This document shows positions 10,514 to 18,919 of a DNA stretch of 64,000 nucleotides, piece by piece. Position numbers and translations under genes: made by a program. Below the pieces are notes generated by a model that searched no databases, was not told where the DNA came from, and saw only the letters and a list, made by a program, of their open reading frames with translations. Position 1 is the stretch's first letter; every line of letters starts with the position of its first letter. Source of the DNA: Akkermansia muciniphila (GTDB lineage Bacteria > Pseudomonadota > Gammaproteobacteria > Burkholderiales > Burkholderiaceae_C); assembly GCA_943331105.2 (NCBI GenBank), contig CALQKH020000009.1, positions 99,669 to 163,668 of the forward strand. Reading direction: 5' to 3'.

Positions 10514-12597
10514 CTGCCAACACACGGGTCCATTTGGCGCCTTCTCAATTCGGGCGAATCACTTCTTGGTGGCACGCCTTTGAAGAAGCCTTGCCCGGGG
10601 GACGCGGACGGCGCACACTGTGGTTGGCCTTGATCGCTTTGGTGATGGGGGTTTTGATCACTTTGGTCTGGTTGGCAGGACGTTACGAAGCCAGTCAACT
10701 GCAATCCGAACTGGAAAGCGACACCACAGAGGCTGTGAGTGATTTGCGGCGTCAACTGGCACGCCAAACCCAAAGCCTTCTAGGCTTGCAATCCAACACG
10801 CCCATTGAAACATTCTGGAACACCGAAGCCCAAGCGCTTTTGCGTGAACACCGGGAGTGGCTGCGCATTGAATCGCGTGATCCCGAACTGAACCTGAAAA
10901 ACCAGGTCGACACGCCCTTGCGCAAACCGATTTTCAAACGCGTTTCGCGCACAGACTCGCTCAATGAAACTGTGCAAGCGTGTGCAAAAGCACGTCGCAG
11001 CAATGGTCCCAGCTATTCCAGCTCTTACTTTTTGCCTCAGAACGATGGCTTGGGTTTTGAAGTCATGGAAATGTGTTTGCCCCAAACACAAGATGGTGTG
11101 TTGATCGGCTTCACCATCGTGACCTACGGTTTGCAAGAGATGCTCAATGAACTCTTGGGCGACAGTTTCGGCCGCCGCAACGAAATCTCATTCACCGAAC
11201 CCGATGGCACCCGACTGGCCATTGCGGGCAGTCAAAGTCGAGGGCTGCGGGTCTTCACCTCACAACAATTGCTGAATCTGCCTGGCAACACCTTGGTGCT
11301 GCGGATGGACGGACGGCGCGGCGAGGCCAATATTTTTCCAAATGTCTTGACCGCATTGGTCACCGCCATGTCCATCGCCTTGGTGACGGTGATGGTGCTG
11401 TTGGTCAAAGACTCCCGTCGGCGCTTGAAGGCAGAGCGCGACTTGGCAGAGGCCTTGGCCTTTCGCAAAGCCATGGAAGACTCGCTGGTGACCGGTCTTC
11501 GGGCGCGTGACCTAGAAGGGCGCATCACCTATGTGAACCCCGCCTTTTGCCAGATGGTGGGCTTTGAGGCAGAGACTCTGAATGGACGCAATGCGCCCAT
11601 GCCGTATTGGCCACCCGAGATGGTCGACGAATACCGGCAACGCCAAGCCATCCGTTTGGCGGGCAACGTGCCACCACGCGAGGGGTTTGAATCGGTCTTC
11701 ATGCGCCAAGACGGCACACGGTTTCCGGTGCTCATCATTGAGGCGCCATTGATCAGCGTGCAAGGCGAGCAAACCGGCTGGATGGGCGCCGTGATTGACA
11801 TCAGCGAACAACGCCGCATCGAAGAAGTCTCTCGCGCCAGCCAGGAGCGCCTTCAGGCCACGGCCCGTTTGGCCACGGTGGGCGAAATGGCGTCTTTGCT
11901 GAGTCATGAACTGAACCAACCCTTGGCCGCCATCGCCAGCTATGCCAATGGCTCTTTGAACCTGCTGCAAAACCCATCGGCCGTGCCGCAAACCCTGGAC
12001 GATGTGCACATGGCGCTGCGCCGAATCGCCGAGCAGGCCGATCGTGCGGGGCGGGTCATCAACAGCGTGCACGATTTTGTCCGCCGCCGCGATCAAGACC
12101 GTGAGCCCTTGCCACCCAAAGCCTTGTTTGACGCGGTATCGCCATTGGTCCAACTGCAAGCGCGCAAACTGCGGGTCACGGTTCAAACCCAAATCGACCC
12201 TCAATTGCCAGACGTGATGTGCGACCGCACCATGGTTGAACAGGTTTTATTGAACCTGGCACGCAACGGCATGCAAGCCATGGACAAACCCGACTGCACA
12301 GACCGAAGACTGCTGCTCAAGGCACGCCGAGCGGCCTCCAACGCCGAACAAGCCTGGGTGGAGTTTTCAGTGACCGATGTGGGCGAAGGCATCAGCGAAA
12401 CCGTGGCCAGCCAGTTGTTCACACCCTTCTTCACCACCAAAGAAGAAGGCATGGGCTTGGGTCTGAGTCTGTGCCGGACGGTGGTGGAGCAGCACGGTGG
12501 CCATTTGGAGTTTGCGGCGATGGAGCCCAGAGGGACTGTTTTCCGTTTCACCTTGCCTGTCAAGACCGCCTTGCTTTTGGATAAGATCCCCGCATGA
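10510..12597 (+). CDS. PAS-domain sensor histidine kinase, DctS-like
   Basis: Membrane sensor kinase of 695 aa. A first helix at about residues 36-58 and a second (FPNVLTALVTAMSIALVTVM) near 310-332 enclose an extracytoplasmic sensing region of about 250 residues. A PAS domain follows (LEGRITYVNPAFCQMVGF), then a HisKA domain with LSHELNQPLAAIASYANG, phospho-acceptor His466, and a HATPase domain with GMGLGLSLCRTVVEQHGG. The H-E-L-N-Q-P-L box and the FixJ-type partner place it with DctS/FixL-type kinases that sense C4-dicarboxylates or redox cues; the ligand is unknown. Start at 10510 is inferred from the ATGA overlap with yhdP. It also overlaps the regulator gene by ATGA at 12594-12597. Confidence 0.92.
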   Translation: MTANTRVHLAPSQFGRITSWWHAFEEALPGGRGRRTLWLALIALVMGVLITLVWLAGRYEASQLQSELESDTTEAVSDLRRQLARQTQSLLGLQSNTPIETFWNTEAQALLREHREWLRIESRDPELNLKNQVDTPLRKPIFKRVSRTDSLNETVQACAKARRSNGPSYSSSYFLPQNDGLGFEVMEMCLPQTQDGVLIGFTIVTYGLQEMLNELLGDSFGRRNEISFTEPDGTRLAIAGSQSRGLRVFTSQQLLNLPGNTLVLRMDGRRGEANIFPNVLTALVTAMSIALVTVMVLLVKDSRRRLKAERDLAEALAFRKAMEDSLVTGLRARDLEGRITYVNPAFCQMVGFEAETLNGRNAPMPYWPPEMVDEYRQRQAIRLAGNVPPREGFESVFMRQDGTRFPVLIIEAPLISVQGEQTGWMGAVIDISEQRRIEEVSRASQERLQATARLATVGEMASLLSHELNQPLAAIASYANGSLNLLQNPSAVPQTLDDVHMALRRIAEQADRAGRVINSVHDFVRRRDQDREPLPPKALFDAVSPLVQLQARKLRVTVQTQIDPQLPDVMCDRTMVEQVLLNLARNGMQAMDKPDCTDRRLLLKARRAASNAEQAWVEFSVTDVGEGISETVASQLFTPFFTTKEEGMGLGLSLCRTVVEQHGGHLEFAAMEPRGTVFRFTLPVKTALLLDKIPA

Positions 12598-13259
12598 ATT
12601 TCACCGACACGCCCACCGTTTTCATTGTGGACGACGACGCGAGTGTGCGCGAAGGCATGGCTTGGCTGCTGCGCACCCGGCGCTTGCTCAGCGAGTCCTT
12701 TGAAAGCGCAGAGTCTTTTTTAAGCATGCTGCAAAGCAACTTTCAAGACACCGGCAATGGCCCATCCTCTGGACAACACTGGCCTCGCCAAGCGGCATGT
12801 GTTTTGCTGGATGTGCGCATGCCCGGCATGAGTGGCTTGGCCTTGTTTGAGCAACTTCTAAGCAGCGGCATGGCCCAAGCATGGCCTGTGATTTTTTTGA
12901 CGGGTCATGCCGATGTGCCCACCGCTGTCGACAGCGTCAAGCGTGGTGCTTTTGACTTTTGCGAAAAGCCGTTTTCAGACAACGCTCTGGTTGACCGTAT
13001 CGAACAAGCACTTCATTTGTCACAAGAGCGTTTAACGGCCCGAAAAGAGCAGCAACGTCTGCAATCGCGCTTGCTGGAACTGACCGAACGTGAGCGGGAT
13101 GTGATGCAACTGGTGATCGAGGGTCTGCCCAACAAACTCATTGCCGACCAACTCGACATCAGTGTGCGCACGGTGGAAGTTCACCGCGCCCGTGTCTTTG
13201 ACAAGATGGAGGTCAAATCGGCGGTAGAGCTGGCCAACTTGATGCGGAGCCTGTCGTGA
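12594..13259 (+). CDS. FixJ/DctR-type response regulator with LuxR helix-turn-helix
   Basis: Partner of the upstream kinase (221 aa). The receiver domain has the acidic pair in VFIVDDDASVREG and LLDVRMPGMSG with phospho-acceptor Asp73. The conserved Lys lies in FCEKPFSD. The C-terminal GerE/LuxR DNA-binding domain reads LTERERDVMQLVIEGLPNKL, then the recognition helix VRTVEVHRARVFDKM. Asp73 is about 18 residues later than usual, because an extra Gly/Ser/Gln-rich loop (QDTGNGPSSGQHWPRQ) separates helix 2 from strand 3. Targets are unknown. The stop overlaps the next start as GTGA at 13256-13259. Confidence 0.93.
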   Translation: MNFTDTPTVFIVDDDASVREGMAWLLRTRRLLSESFESAESFLSMLQSNFQDTGNGPSSGQHWPRQAACVLLDVRMPGMSGLALFEQLLSSGMAQAWPVIFLTGHADVPTAVDSVKRGAFDFCEKPFSDNALVDRIEQALHLSQERLTARKEQQRLQSRLLELTERERDVMQLVIEGLPNKLIADQLDISVRTVEVHRARVFDKMEVKSAVELANLMRSLS

Positions 13260-13786
13260 ACAAGGCTCACGCCCCAGACCCCTTGACGCATCGCCGGCAC
13301 CTGTTGACAAGCTTGGGGCTGGCTTGGCTGAGCCTGATCACCGCATGCTATACGGCACCGGTTTCGCGACCTACCGAGCCTGCAGCTCAAACCCCTGCGC
13401 CTTACAACAAGGTGCGCAACGACTTGGCTTTGTTTGCTTTGTCTTTGCTGGACACGCCCTACAAATGGGGCGGTCGTGGCCCCGCCACAGGCTTTGATTG
13501 CTCGGGCTTGGTGGCACACATTTACCGCGAAGGGGGCGGCATTGCCGTCAAAGGGACTTCGGCCGAGCTGGGCCGCAAGTCAAAGCCCATTCACCGCTCG
13601 GCACTTTTGCCGGGAGATTTGGTTTTTTTCAACACCTTGGGGGCGCGCCACTCGCATGTGGGTGTTTATGTGGGTGGTGGCCGATTTGTTCACGCCAGCA
13701 ACCCGCGCACGGGCGTGCGGGTAGACCACCTCAGCAGCCGGTACTATGCGCAACGCTTTGAAGGGGCGCACAGCTTGCTGGAGTGA
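13256..13786 (+). CDS. NlpC/P60 (C40) peptidoglycan peptidase, lipoprotein
   Basis: Predicted outer-membrane or periplasm-facing lipoprotein (176 aa) that cleaves peptide stems of peptidoglycan. The lipobox LITAC gives a lipidated Cys31. The catalytic domain has GFDCSGLVAHIY with nucleophile Cys82 and SHVGVYVGGGRFVHA with the catalytic His. It resembles short Spr/MepS-like hydrolases. The GTG start overlaps the upstream regulator stop, so it is probably co-translated with the two-component genes. That raises the possibility that the system responds to or adjusts cell-wall state. Confidence 0.9.
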   Translation: MNKAHAPDPLTHRRHLLTSLGLAWLSLITACYTAPVSRPTEPAAQTPAPYNKVRNDLALFALSLLDTPYKWGGRGPATGFDCSGLVAHIYREGGGIAVKGTSAELGRKSKPIHRSALLPGDLVFFNTLGARHSHVGVYVGGGRFVHASNPRTGVRVDHLSSRYYAQRFEGAHSLLE

Positions 13787-13828
13787 GCTTACGCCATTCA
13801 CGCTCAGGGTCCTTTCAGGCTTAGGGCC

Positions 13829-13978
13829 TCAAAGCTTCGGTCCTTCAGAGGGTGGCGTTGGGGCCTCTTTTTCAGCCTCAGGCAATTCACCTTTGTTGCG
13901 GCCGGAAAACATGGTCCACCAGACAATACCCACCAAAATCACCAAGGCCAGCAAAGCTTCCAACAAAATCAGTCCCAT
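13829..13978 (-). CDS. Small single-pass membrane protein, 49 aa
   Basis: Short open frame starting MGLILLEALLALVILVGIVW, with one strongly hydrophobic N-terminal helix (about residues 2-22). A short WTMFSGRNKGEL linker and a charged, Pro/Glu-rich tail ending GPKL follow. A purine-rich GGGGTG sits about 6 bp upstream of its ATG. Its start codon shares the palindrome CATG (13976-13979) with the start of mltA on the other strand. I do not recognise a named family. The helix-plus-acidic-tail layout and the ribosome-binding site argue that it is translated. Function unknown. Confidence 0.6.
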   Translation of the reverse strand: MGLILLEALLALVILVGIVWWTMFSGRNKGELPEAEKEAPTPPSEGPKL

Positions 13979-15158
13979 GCACGCACCCCGTTTTTTGAGT
14001 CACCGCCCGCGATGGATCGGCTTGTTTGTGGCCGCGATTGTAGGCACCCTGAGCGCTTGCTCTGTGGCCCCGGTGCTGCATGCCCCTGAACCTGCAAGTC
14101 CATCGGTCCAAGCGCCGGCCCCCGCCGAGATCGCCAGCACTTTGCCCGCAGCCCCTTTGCCCGCGCCCATCATGCGCGAACAAAGCCGCTGGGTTCCCGT
14201 CCCTTGGTCTGAACTGCCAGGGCTGAACACCGACGCGATCAACGAGGCTTGGCCCGCTTGGTTGCAAAGCTGCCAACGACCCGGCCCCACTTGGAAAGCC
14301 CTGTGCCCCGAGATCGCCCAACTGGCCAACGCCCCGGTTGAACAGCAACGCCGCTGGATACGCGACAACCTGCAGCCCTACCGCGTAGAGTCGCATGAAC
14401 AACGTCCATCAGGCTTACTCACGGGCTATTACGAACCCGCCTTGGTCGGTTCGCGCAGAGCACAAGGCGATTTCAAAGTGCCCCTGTATGCGCCGCCCGC
14501 CCAATTGGGCCAACGCAAGCCTTGGTACACCCGCCAAGAGATTGACACCTTGCCCGCCGCCCGCGCCGCCCTGCGCGGCAAAGAGCTGTTGTATTTGGCC
14601 GACCCGGTGGATGCGATGGTGCTGCACATCCAAGGCTCGGGCCTCGTGAATGTGACCGAGCCCGATGGAAAAAAACGCTGGGTGCGCATGGCCTACGCCG
14701 CCACCAACGACCAGCCCTACATCAGCATTGGCCGCTGGCTGCTCGACCGCAAGCTCATCACCGACGCGAGCTGGCCCGGCATCAAGGCATGGATCGACCG
14801 CAACCCATCACGCGTGAACGAGCTGTTATGGCAAAACCCGCGTGTGGTGTTCTTCCGCGAAGAAGCCTTGCCCGTGGGCACCACACCGCCCGGCCCCAAA
14901 GGTGCACAAGGCGTGCCGCTCACGGCCGAGCGCTCGATTGCGGTGGACCGCCGCAGCATTCCCTACGGCACCCCCGTGTGGATGAAGTCCACCGGACCCC
15001 AAACCCATTTGGACCGCTTGGTGCTGGCCCAAGACACCGGCACCGCCATCGTGGGCGCGGTGCGGGCCGACTATTACGCGGGCTCTGGCCCAGCAGCGGG
15101 TGAATTGGCCGGGCGCCTCAAGCAACCCTTGCAAATGTGGGCCTTGTGGCCACGCTGA
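13977..15158 (+). CDS. mltA: Membrane-bound lytic murein transglycosylase A
   Basis: Outer-membrane lipoprotein that cleaves peptidoglycan glycan strands to 1,6-anhydromuramyl products (393 aa). The N-terminus MHAPRFLSHRPRWIGLF leads to the lipobox LSAC. MltA features include LLTGYYEP, the substrate-binding segment IQGSGLVNV, YAATNDQPYISIG, and the C-terminal 3D-type segment AQDTGTAIVGAVRADYYAG, whose Asp is the catalytic acid in E. coli MltA. The frame is open upstream to 13746 inside the NlpC gene, but that extension has no signal peptide, so I place the start at 13977. Confidence 0.93.
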   Translation: MHAPRFLSHRPRWIGLFVAAIVGTLSACSVAPVLHAPEPASPSVQAPAPAEIASTLPAAPLPAPIMREQSRWVPVPWSELPGLNTDAINEAWPAWLQSCQRPGPTWKALCPEIAQLANAPVEQQRRWIRDNLQPYRVESHEQRPSGLLTGYYEPALVGSRRAQGDFKVPLYAPPAQLGQRKPWYTRQEIDTLPAARAALRGKELLYLADPVDAMVLHIQGSGLVNVTEPDGKKRWVRMAYAATNDQPYISIGRWLLDRKLITDASWPGIKAWIDRNPSRVNELLWQNPRVVFFREEALPVGTTPPGPKGAQGVPLTAERSIAVDRRSIPYGTPVWMKSTGPQTHLDRLVLAQDTGTAIVGAVRADYYAGSGPAAGELAGRLKQPLQMWALWPR

Positions 15159-15177
15159 ACCGGATGCCTAAAACCGG

Positions 15178-15504
15178 ATGACTTTGACCTGCCGCCCCGG
15201 CTGCGCCGCTTGCTGCACCGCGCCATCCATCTCCTCGCCCATCCCCGGCATGCCCCAAGGCAAACCAACGGGCGTGCCTTGCGTGCAACTGGACGAACAA
15301 CTGCGCTGCCAAATTTTTGGGCAGCCAGAACGGCCTGCGGTGTGCGGGCAACTACAGGCCTCGGTGGAGATGTGCGGGGCTGTTGAAGATGGCGGCGTTC
15401 ACGCCCGGGCTTGGCTGATGCGGCTGGAAGATTTGACGCGGCCCAACTCTTGTATGACAAATAAAGTCACCAACAAGTCATCCCCCCACCCCTCTTGCCG
15501 CTAA
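15178..15504 (+). CDS. YkgJ-family cysteine-cluster protein
   Basis: A 108-residue protein with the YkgJ pattern: CRPGCAACC at the N-terminus, GVPCVQL in the middle, then [15 protein letters not shown]. These Cys residues are thought to bind a metal (zinc or iron-sulfur); the role of the family is not established. The C-terminal tail past about residue 90 is Ser/Lys-rich and looks less conserved. It starts 19 bp after mltA and may share its transcript. Confidence 0.85.
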   Translation: MTLTCRPGCAACCTAPSISSPIPGMPQGKPTGVPCVQLDEQLRCQIFGQPERPAVCGQLQASVEMCGAVEDGGVHARAWLMRLEDLTRPNSCMTNKVTNKSSPHPSCR

Positions 15505-15539
15505 GCTGAATCCCTTTTGCTGACCTGCGGAGCATGGCC

Positions 15540-16325
15540 ATGGCGTTTGAGACTCCCTCTTTGAAAGACAGCGTTCACCCCGACGAATGGCAGCTGCGGC
15601 TGGACTTGGCCGCGTGTTACCGGCTGGTGGCGCTGTACGGCTGGAGCGATTTGGTGTTCACCCACATCACCGCCAAATTGCCGCACTCGGTGGCGGGCGA
15701 TGACCATCAGTTTTTGATCAACCCCTATGGCCTGATGTTTGACGAGATCACCGCGTCCAGCCTGGTCAAGGTGGACATGCAGTGCAACAAGCTGCACGAC
15801 AGCCCCTTTCCGGTGAACCCAGCCGGCTTTGTGATCCACAGCGCAGTGCACGAGGCGCGGCCCGATGCCGGTTGCGTTTTGCACACCCACACGCGGGCGG
15901 GCGTGGCCGTCAGCGCACAGGCGCATGGCGTGTTGCCCATCAGCCAGCAAAGCACCTTTGTGCTGGCTTCGCTGGCCTACCATGGCTACGAGGGCGTGGC
16001 GATTCACGACGAAGAAAAGCTGCGCCTGCAGGCCGACTTGGGCGATGCCAATTTCCTGATGCTGCGCAACCATGGCCTGCTGACGGTGGGCAAAACCATT
16101 GCCGACGCGTTCTTGTCGATGTACACCTTTGAGAACACCTGCCGCATTCAGGTGGATGCGCTGGCAGGGCAGTCGGGCCCGAAAGACCTGACGGCGGTGG
16201 ACCCGCAAATCCTGACCGGCGTGGCCCACGCCTTGCGTGTGCAAACCGGCGGCTTGGGCGGCGCGTTTGTTTGGCCTTCGCTGCTGCGCAAGTTGCAACG
16301 CGAAAGCCCGGACTACGCGCTTTGA
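15540..16325 (+). CDS. Class II aldolase/adducin family protein
   Basis: Cytoplasmic zinc-dependent aldolase-fold protein of 261 aa (FucA/AraD-like). Visible features are SDLVFTHITAKLP near the N-terminus, the metal-binding pair in VLHTHTRAGVAVS, and a later His in MLRNHGLLTVGKT. A GCGGAG ribosome site lies 7 bp upstream of the ATG at 15540, so I prefer it to the ATG at 15534. Many family members of this size in Burkholderiales have no known substrate. The neighbouring ene-reductase gene does not define one. Confidence 0.9.
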   Translation: MAFETPSLKDSVHPDEWQLRLDLAACYRLVALYGWSDLVFTHITAKLPHSVAGDDHQFLINPYGLMFDEITASSLVKVDMQCNKLHDSPFPVNPAGFVIHSAVHEARPDAGCVLHTHTRAGVAVSAQAHGVLPISQQSTFVLASLAYHGYEGVAIHDEEKLRLQADLGDANFLMLRNHGLLTVGKTIADAFLSMYTFENTCRIQVDALAGQSGPKDLTAVDPQILTGVAHALRVQTGGLGGAFVWPSLLRKLQRESPDYAL

Positions 16326-16368
16326 GCGTGTGCGCATACGATGCTTCTAACGCCTTTGAATGGACACC

Positions 16369-17493
16369 ATGACCTCCTTGTTTGAACCCTGCCAGGTCGG
16401 CAGCATTTCTTTGGCCTCACGCATCGTGATGGCCCCACTCACGCGCAACCGCGCACCCGGCGCTCTGGCCAATGCACGCATGGCCACGTATTACCGACAA
16501 CGCGCCAACCCGGCCACGGGGGCGGGCCTGATCGTCACCGAGGCCACCGCCATCAGCCACCAGGGCCAGGGCTACGCCGATGTGCCCGGCATCTGGAGCG
16601 CCGAACAAGTTGCTGCGTGGAAGCAAGTGACCGATGCAGTGCACGCCGAAGGCGGCAAGATCGTGGTGCAGCTATGGCATGTGGGCCGTGTCTCGCACAC
16701 CAGCTTGCAGCCCGCCGGCGCTGCGCCTGTGGCGCCATCGGCCCTGACGGCCCAAACCAAAACTGTGCTGCTGGTCGACGGCCAAGCCAAGTTCGTGCCC
16801 ACGTCCGAGCCACGTGCGCTGGAGGCCGCCGAGCTGCCGGGCATCGTGCAAGACTACCGCCGCGCAGCGGCCAACGCGATTGCTGCCGGGTTTGATGGCG
16901 TGGAGGTTCATGCGGCCAATGGTTATTTGATCGACCAGTTTTTGCGCAGCAGCAGCAACCACCGCACCGACGCGTATGGCGGCTCGATCGAGAACCGCGC
17001 CCGCTTTTTGCAAGAAGTGATTCAGGCCATCGTGGCCGAGATCGGTGGCGCACGCACGGGCATTCGCCTCTCGCCCGTCACACCCGCCAACGGGGTGAAT
17101 GACGACCAACCGCAGACTTTGTTTGAGCATGTGGTGCGCGTGCTGGCCCCGATGCACTTGGCCTTCTTGCATCTGATTGAAGGCTCGACGGGCGCGGCGC
17201 GTGACCACCAGCAAGGCGACAAGCCCTTTGACTACGCCGCTTTGCGCAGCGCCTACACCCAGGCGGGCGGGCGCGGCGCATGGATGCTGAACAACGGCTA
17301 CGACCTGGCCTTGGCTGACCAGTCACTCGCCAGCGGTGCTGACCTGATCGCCTTTGGCCGCCCCTTCATTGCCAACCCCGACTTGGGCGCACGCCTGCGC
17401 CAGGGCGGCCCCTTCAACACGCCCGACCGCGCCACTTTTTACGGCGGGGGCGATGCGGGGTACACCGACTACCCGTTTTTGCCCACAGCTTGA
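16369..17493 (+). CDS. Old Yellow Enzyme-family alkene reductase (NemA-like)
   Basis: FMN-dependent NADPH ene-reductase that reduces activated C=C bonds in enals, enones, maleimides or nitro-compounds; about 374 aa, the usual length. Seen are the FMN-binding start IVMAPLTRNRA, the QLWHVGRVSH segment, the substrate-anion-binding pair in GVEVHAANGYLIDQFL, the signature NHRTDAYGGSIENRARF, and the C-terminal FMN phosphate loop LIAFGRPFIANPDLG. An ATG at 16360 is an alternative start three codons upstream. It converges with the kinase gene, leaving 31 bp between the stops. Confidence 0.93.
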   Translation: MTSLFEPCQVGSISLASRIVMAPLTRNRAPGALANARMATYYRQRANPATGAGLIVTEATAISHQGQGYADVPGIWSAEQVAAWKQVTDAVHAEGGKIVVQLWHVGRVSHTSLQPAGAAPVAPSALTAQTKTVLLVDGQAKFVPTSEPRALEAAELPGIVQDYRRAAANAIAAGFDGVEVHAANGYLIDQFLRSSSNHRTDAYGGSIENRARFLQEVIQAIVAEIGGARTGIRLSPVTPANGVNDDQPQTLFEHVVRVLAPMHLAFLHLIEGSTGAARDHQQGDKPFDYAALRSAYTQAGGRGAWMLNNGYDLALADQSLASGADLIAFGRPFIANPDLGARLRQGGPFNTPDRATFYGGGDAGYTDYPFLPTA

Positions 17494-17524
17494 GGCAACC
17501 CTTGCTGGACCAGCACGGCGCGGT

Positions 17525-18919
17525 TCATGGGGTTTGAAACAGAAGGCCTGCTTTCAACCCACGGCCTTCGTCGGCCGTCTCCAAAAACAATTGCGCCCCC
17601 ATGATGCGGGCATATTCAGACACAATGGCCAAGCCCAAACCGCTGCCATGTTGAAACGCGGGCCCCTCGTCGCCCTGAACCCAGCGTTGCAGCAAGCGCT
17701 GGCGTTGAAGGGGTTCAATGCCCGGGCCGTTGTCATGCACCCAGACGCCGCATTGCCCCAGGCTGGGGTTTGAAAACAGCTCCACCGTGACGCGCCTGAC
17801 CGTACCGGCTGGCGTCAAGCCATAACGAAACGCGTTGTCGATCAGGTTGTCCATCACGCCTTCGATCAAGGCCCTTTGGGCTAAGACAGACACGGCACCG
17901 CGCTCGTCCAAACCACTGGCGCCCAGATCAATGCCCAAGGCATCGGCGCGGTGCAAATGCCGCATGATGCTGTCGCGAATGACCTCGTCGAGCTTGACGG
18001 GTTCTGCCATGGATTCTTGCGCCTCTTGAACCAGAGCGATGGCCAACAACTGGTTCATCAAGTGGCTGGCCCGCTCTTGACTGAATGCAATTTTTTGCAG
18101 TTGTTCACGCCAGACCGCAGGGTCTGACTGAGAAAGCGCGTAGTCGGTCAAAGCTTTCATGCCCGCCAAGGGTGTGCGCATTTCATGGGCCACATTGCCC
18201 GCAAATTCTTTTTGTGAACGAACCCCTTTTTCGATGCGCAACAGCAATGCGTTGATGGCCTCACTCAGGTTTTGCATCTCTGCCGATCTGTTGGACACGA
18301 ACACCGGCTTCAGGTCACGCACGTCACGCAGGGCGACGGCGTTTTGCAAATCGGTGAGCGGTTGCACGTCTTGCTGAATCTTTCGCCGCAACCACCAAGC
18401 CAAGCCCAGCAACAACAGCAATTGCGGCACCATGGACAAAACCAACAAACGCTGAAAAAAAGCCACTTGGCTGTAGGTGGTTTGGGCGACCACCACTTTG
18501 AAGGCTTGCGGCACCTGGCGCATCAAAACGACGGCGCGCAAGGTTTTGTTGTTGAACTCAATTTCAGTGAATGTGAAGCTTTTCAAATCGTCCAACTGGG
18601 GCATTTGCAATCCGGCATGGCCCGCCAAAAAACGGCCGTCATTTGAAAAGACAGCAAAGTACAAACGCTCACTTTGGTCGAACAACAAGGTGCCCATTTC
18701 ATTGGCGGTCAAGCCCAGCGCCAAACCACCACCATCGGTTTGCCGAACATGGCTTGCCACCGCATAAGCATCGTCCAACAACGCGCGATCAAACGCTTGC
18801 TGCGTGAAGAAACGTGCCACCGCAAACGCCAACAAGGTGCCGATCAACCAAGTCAACGCCAAGGGCACGATCACGCGCCGGAGCAAACGCTGCAGCAAGG
18901 ACCGAGCGGGGGTGGTCAT
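17525..18919 (-). CDS. Sensor histidine kinase of the czc region (TctE/QseC type)
   Basis: Inner-membrane sensor kinase (464 aa) with helices at about residues 15-37 and 160-180 bracketing a periplasmic 2CSK_N-like domain of about 120 residues. A HAMP-like linker follows, then HisKA with GNVAHEMRTPLAGMKALTDY and phospho-acceptor His245. The HATPase domain has NLIDNAFRYG, DNGPGI and GSGLGLAIV. Its start overlaps the stop of the regulator gene (ATGA, 18916-18919). The divergent position to czcCBA suggests it senses periplasmic metal, like CzcS or CusS. No obvious metal-binding cluster is visible in the sensor domain, so that is inference. Confidence 0.9.
   Translation of the reverse strand: MTTPARSLLQRLLRRVIVPLALTWLIGTLLAFAVARFFTQQAFDRALLDDAYAVASHVRQTDGGGLALGLTANEMGTLLFDQSERLYFAVFSNDGRFLAGHAGLQMPQLDDLKSFTFTEIEFNNKTLRAVVLMRQVPQAFKVVVAQTTYSQVAFFQRLLVLSMVPQLLLLLGLAWWLRRKIQQDVQPLTDLQNAVALRDVRDLKPVFVSNRSAEMQNLSEAINALLLRIEKGVRSQKEFAGNVAHEMRTPLAGMKALTDYALSQSDPAVWREQLQKIAFSQERASHLMNQLLAIALVQEAQESMAEPVKLDEVIRDSIMRHLHRADALGIDLGASGLDERGAVSVLAQRALIEGVMDNLIDNAFRYGLTPAGTVRRVTVELFSNPSLGQCGVWVHDNGPGIEPLQRQRLLQRWVQGDEGPAFQHGSGLGLAIVSEYARIMGAQLFLETADEGRGLKAGLLFQTP

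Noticed and set aside
13746..13976. 77-codon upstream extension of mltA
   Set aside because: It begins inside the NlpC gene and would bury the lipoprotein signal. The region is better explained by the 49-residue minus-strand gene.
16811..16816. CACGTG as a fifth parS site
   Set aside because: Only the central hexamer matches; the TGTTT/AAACA arms are absent.
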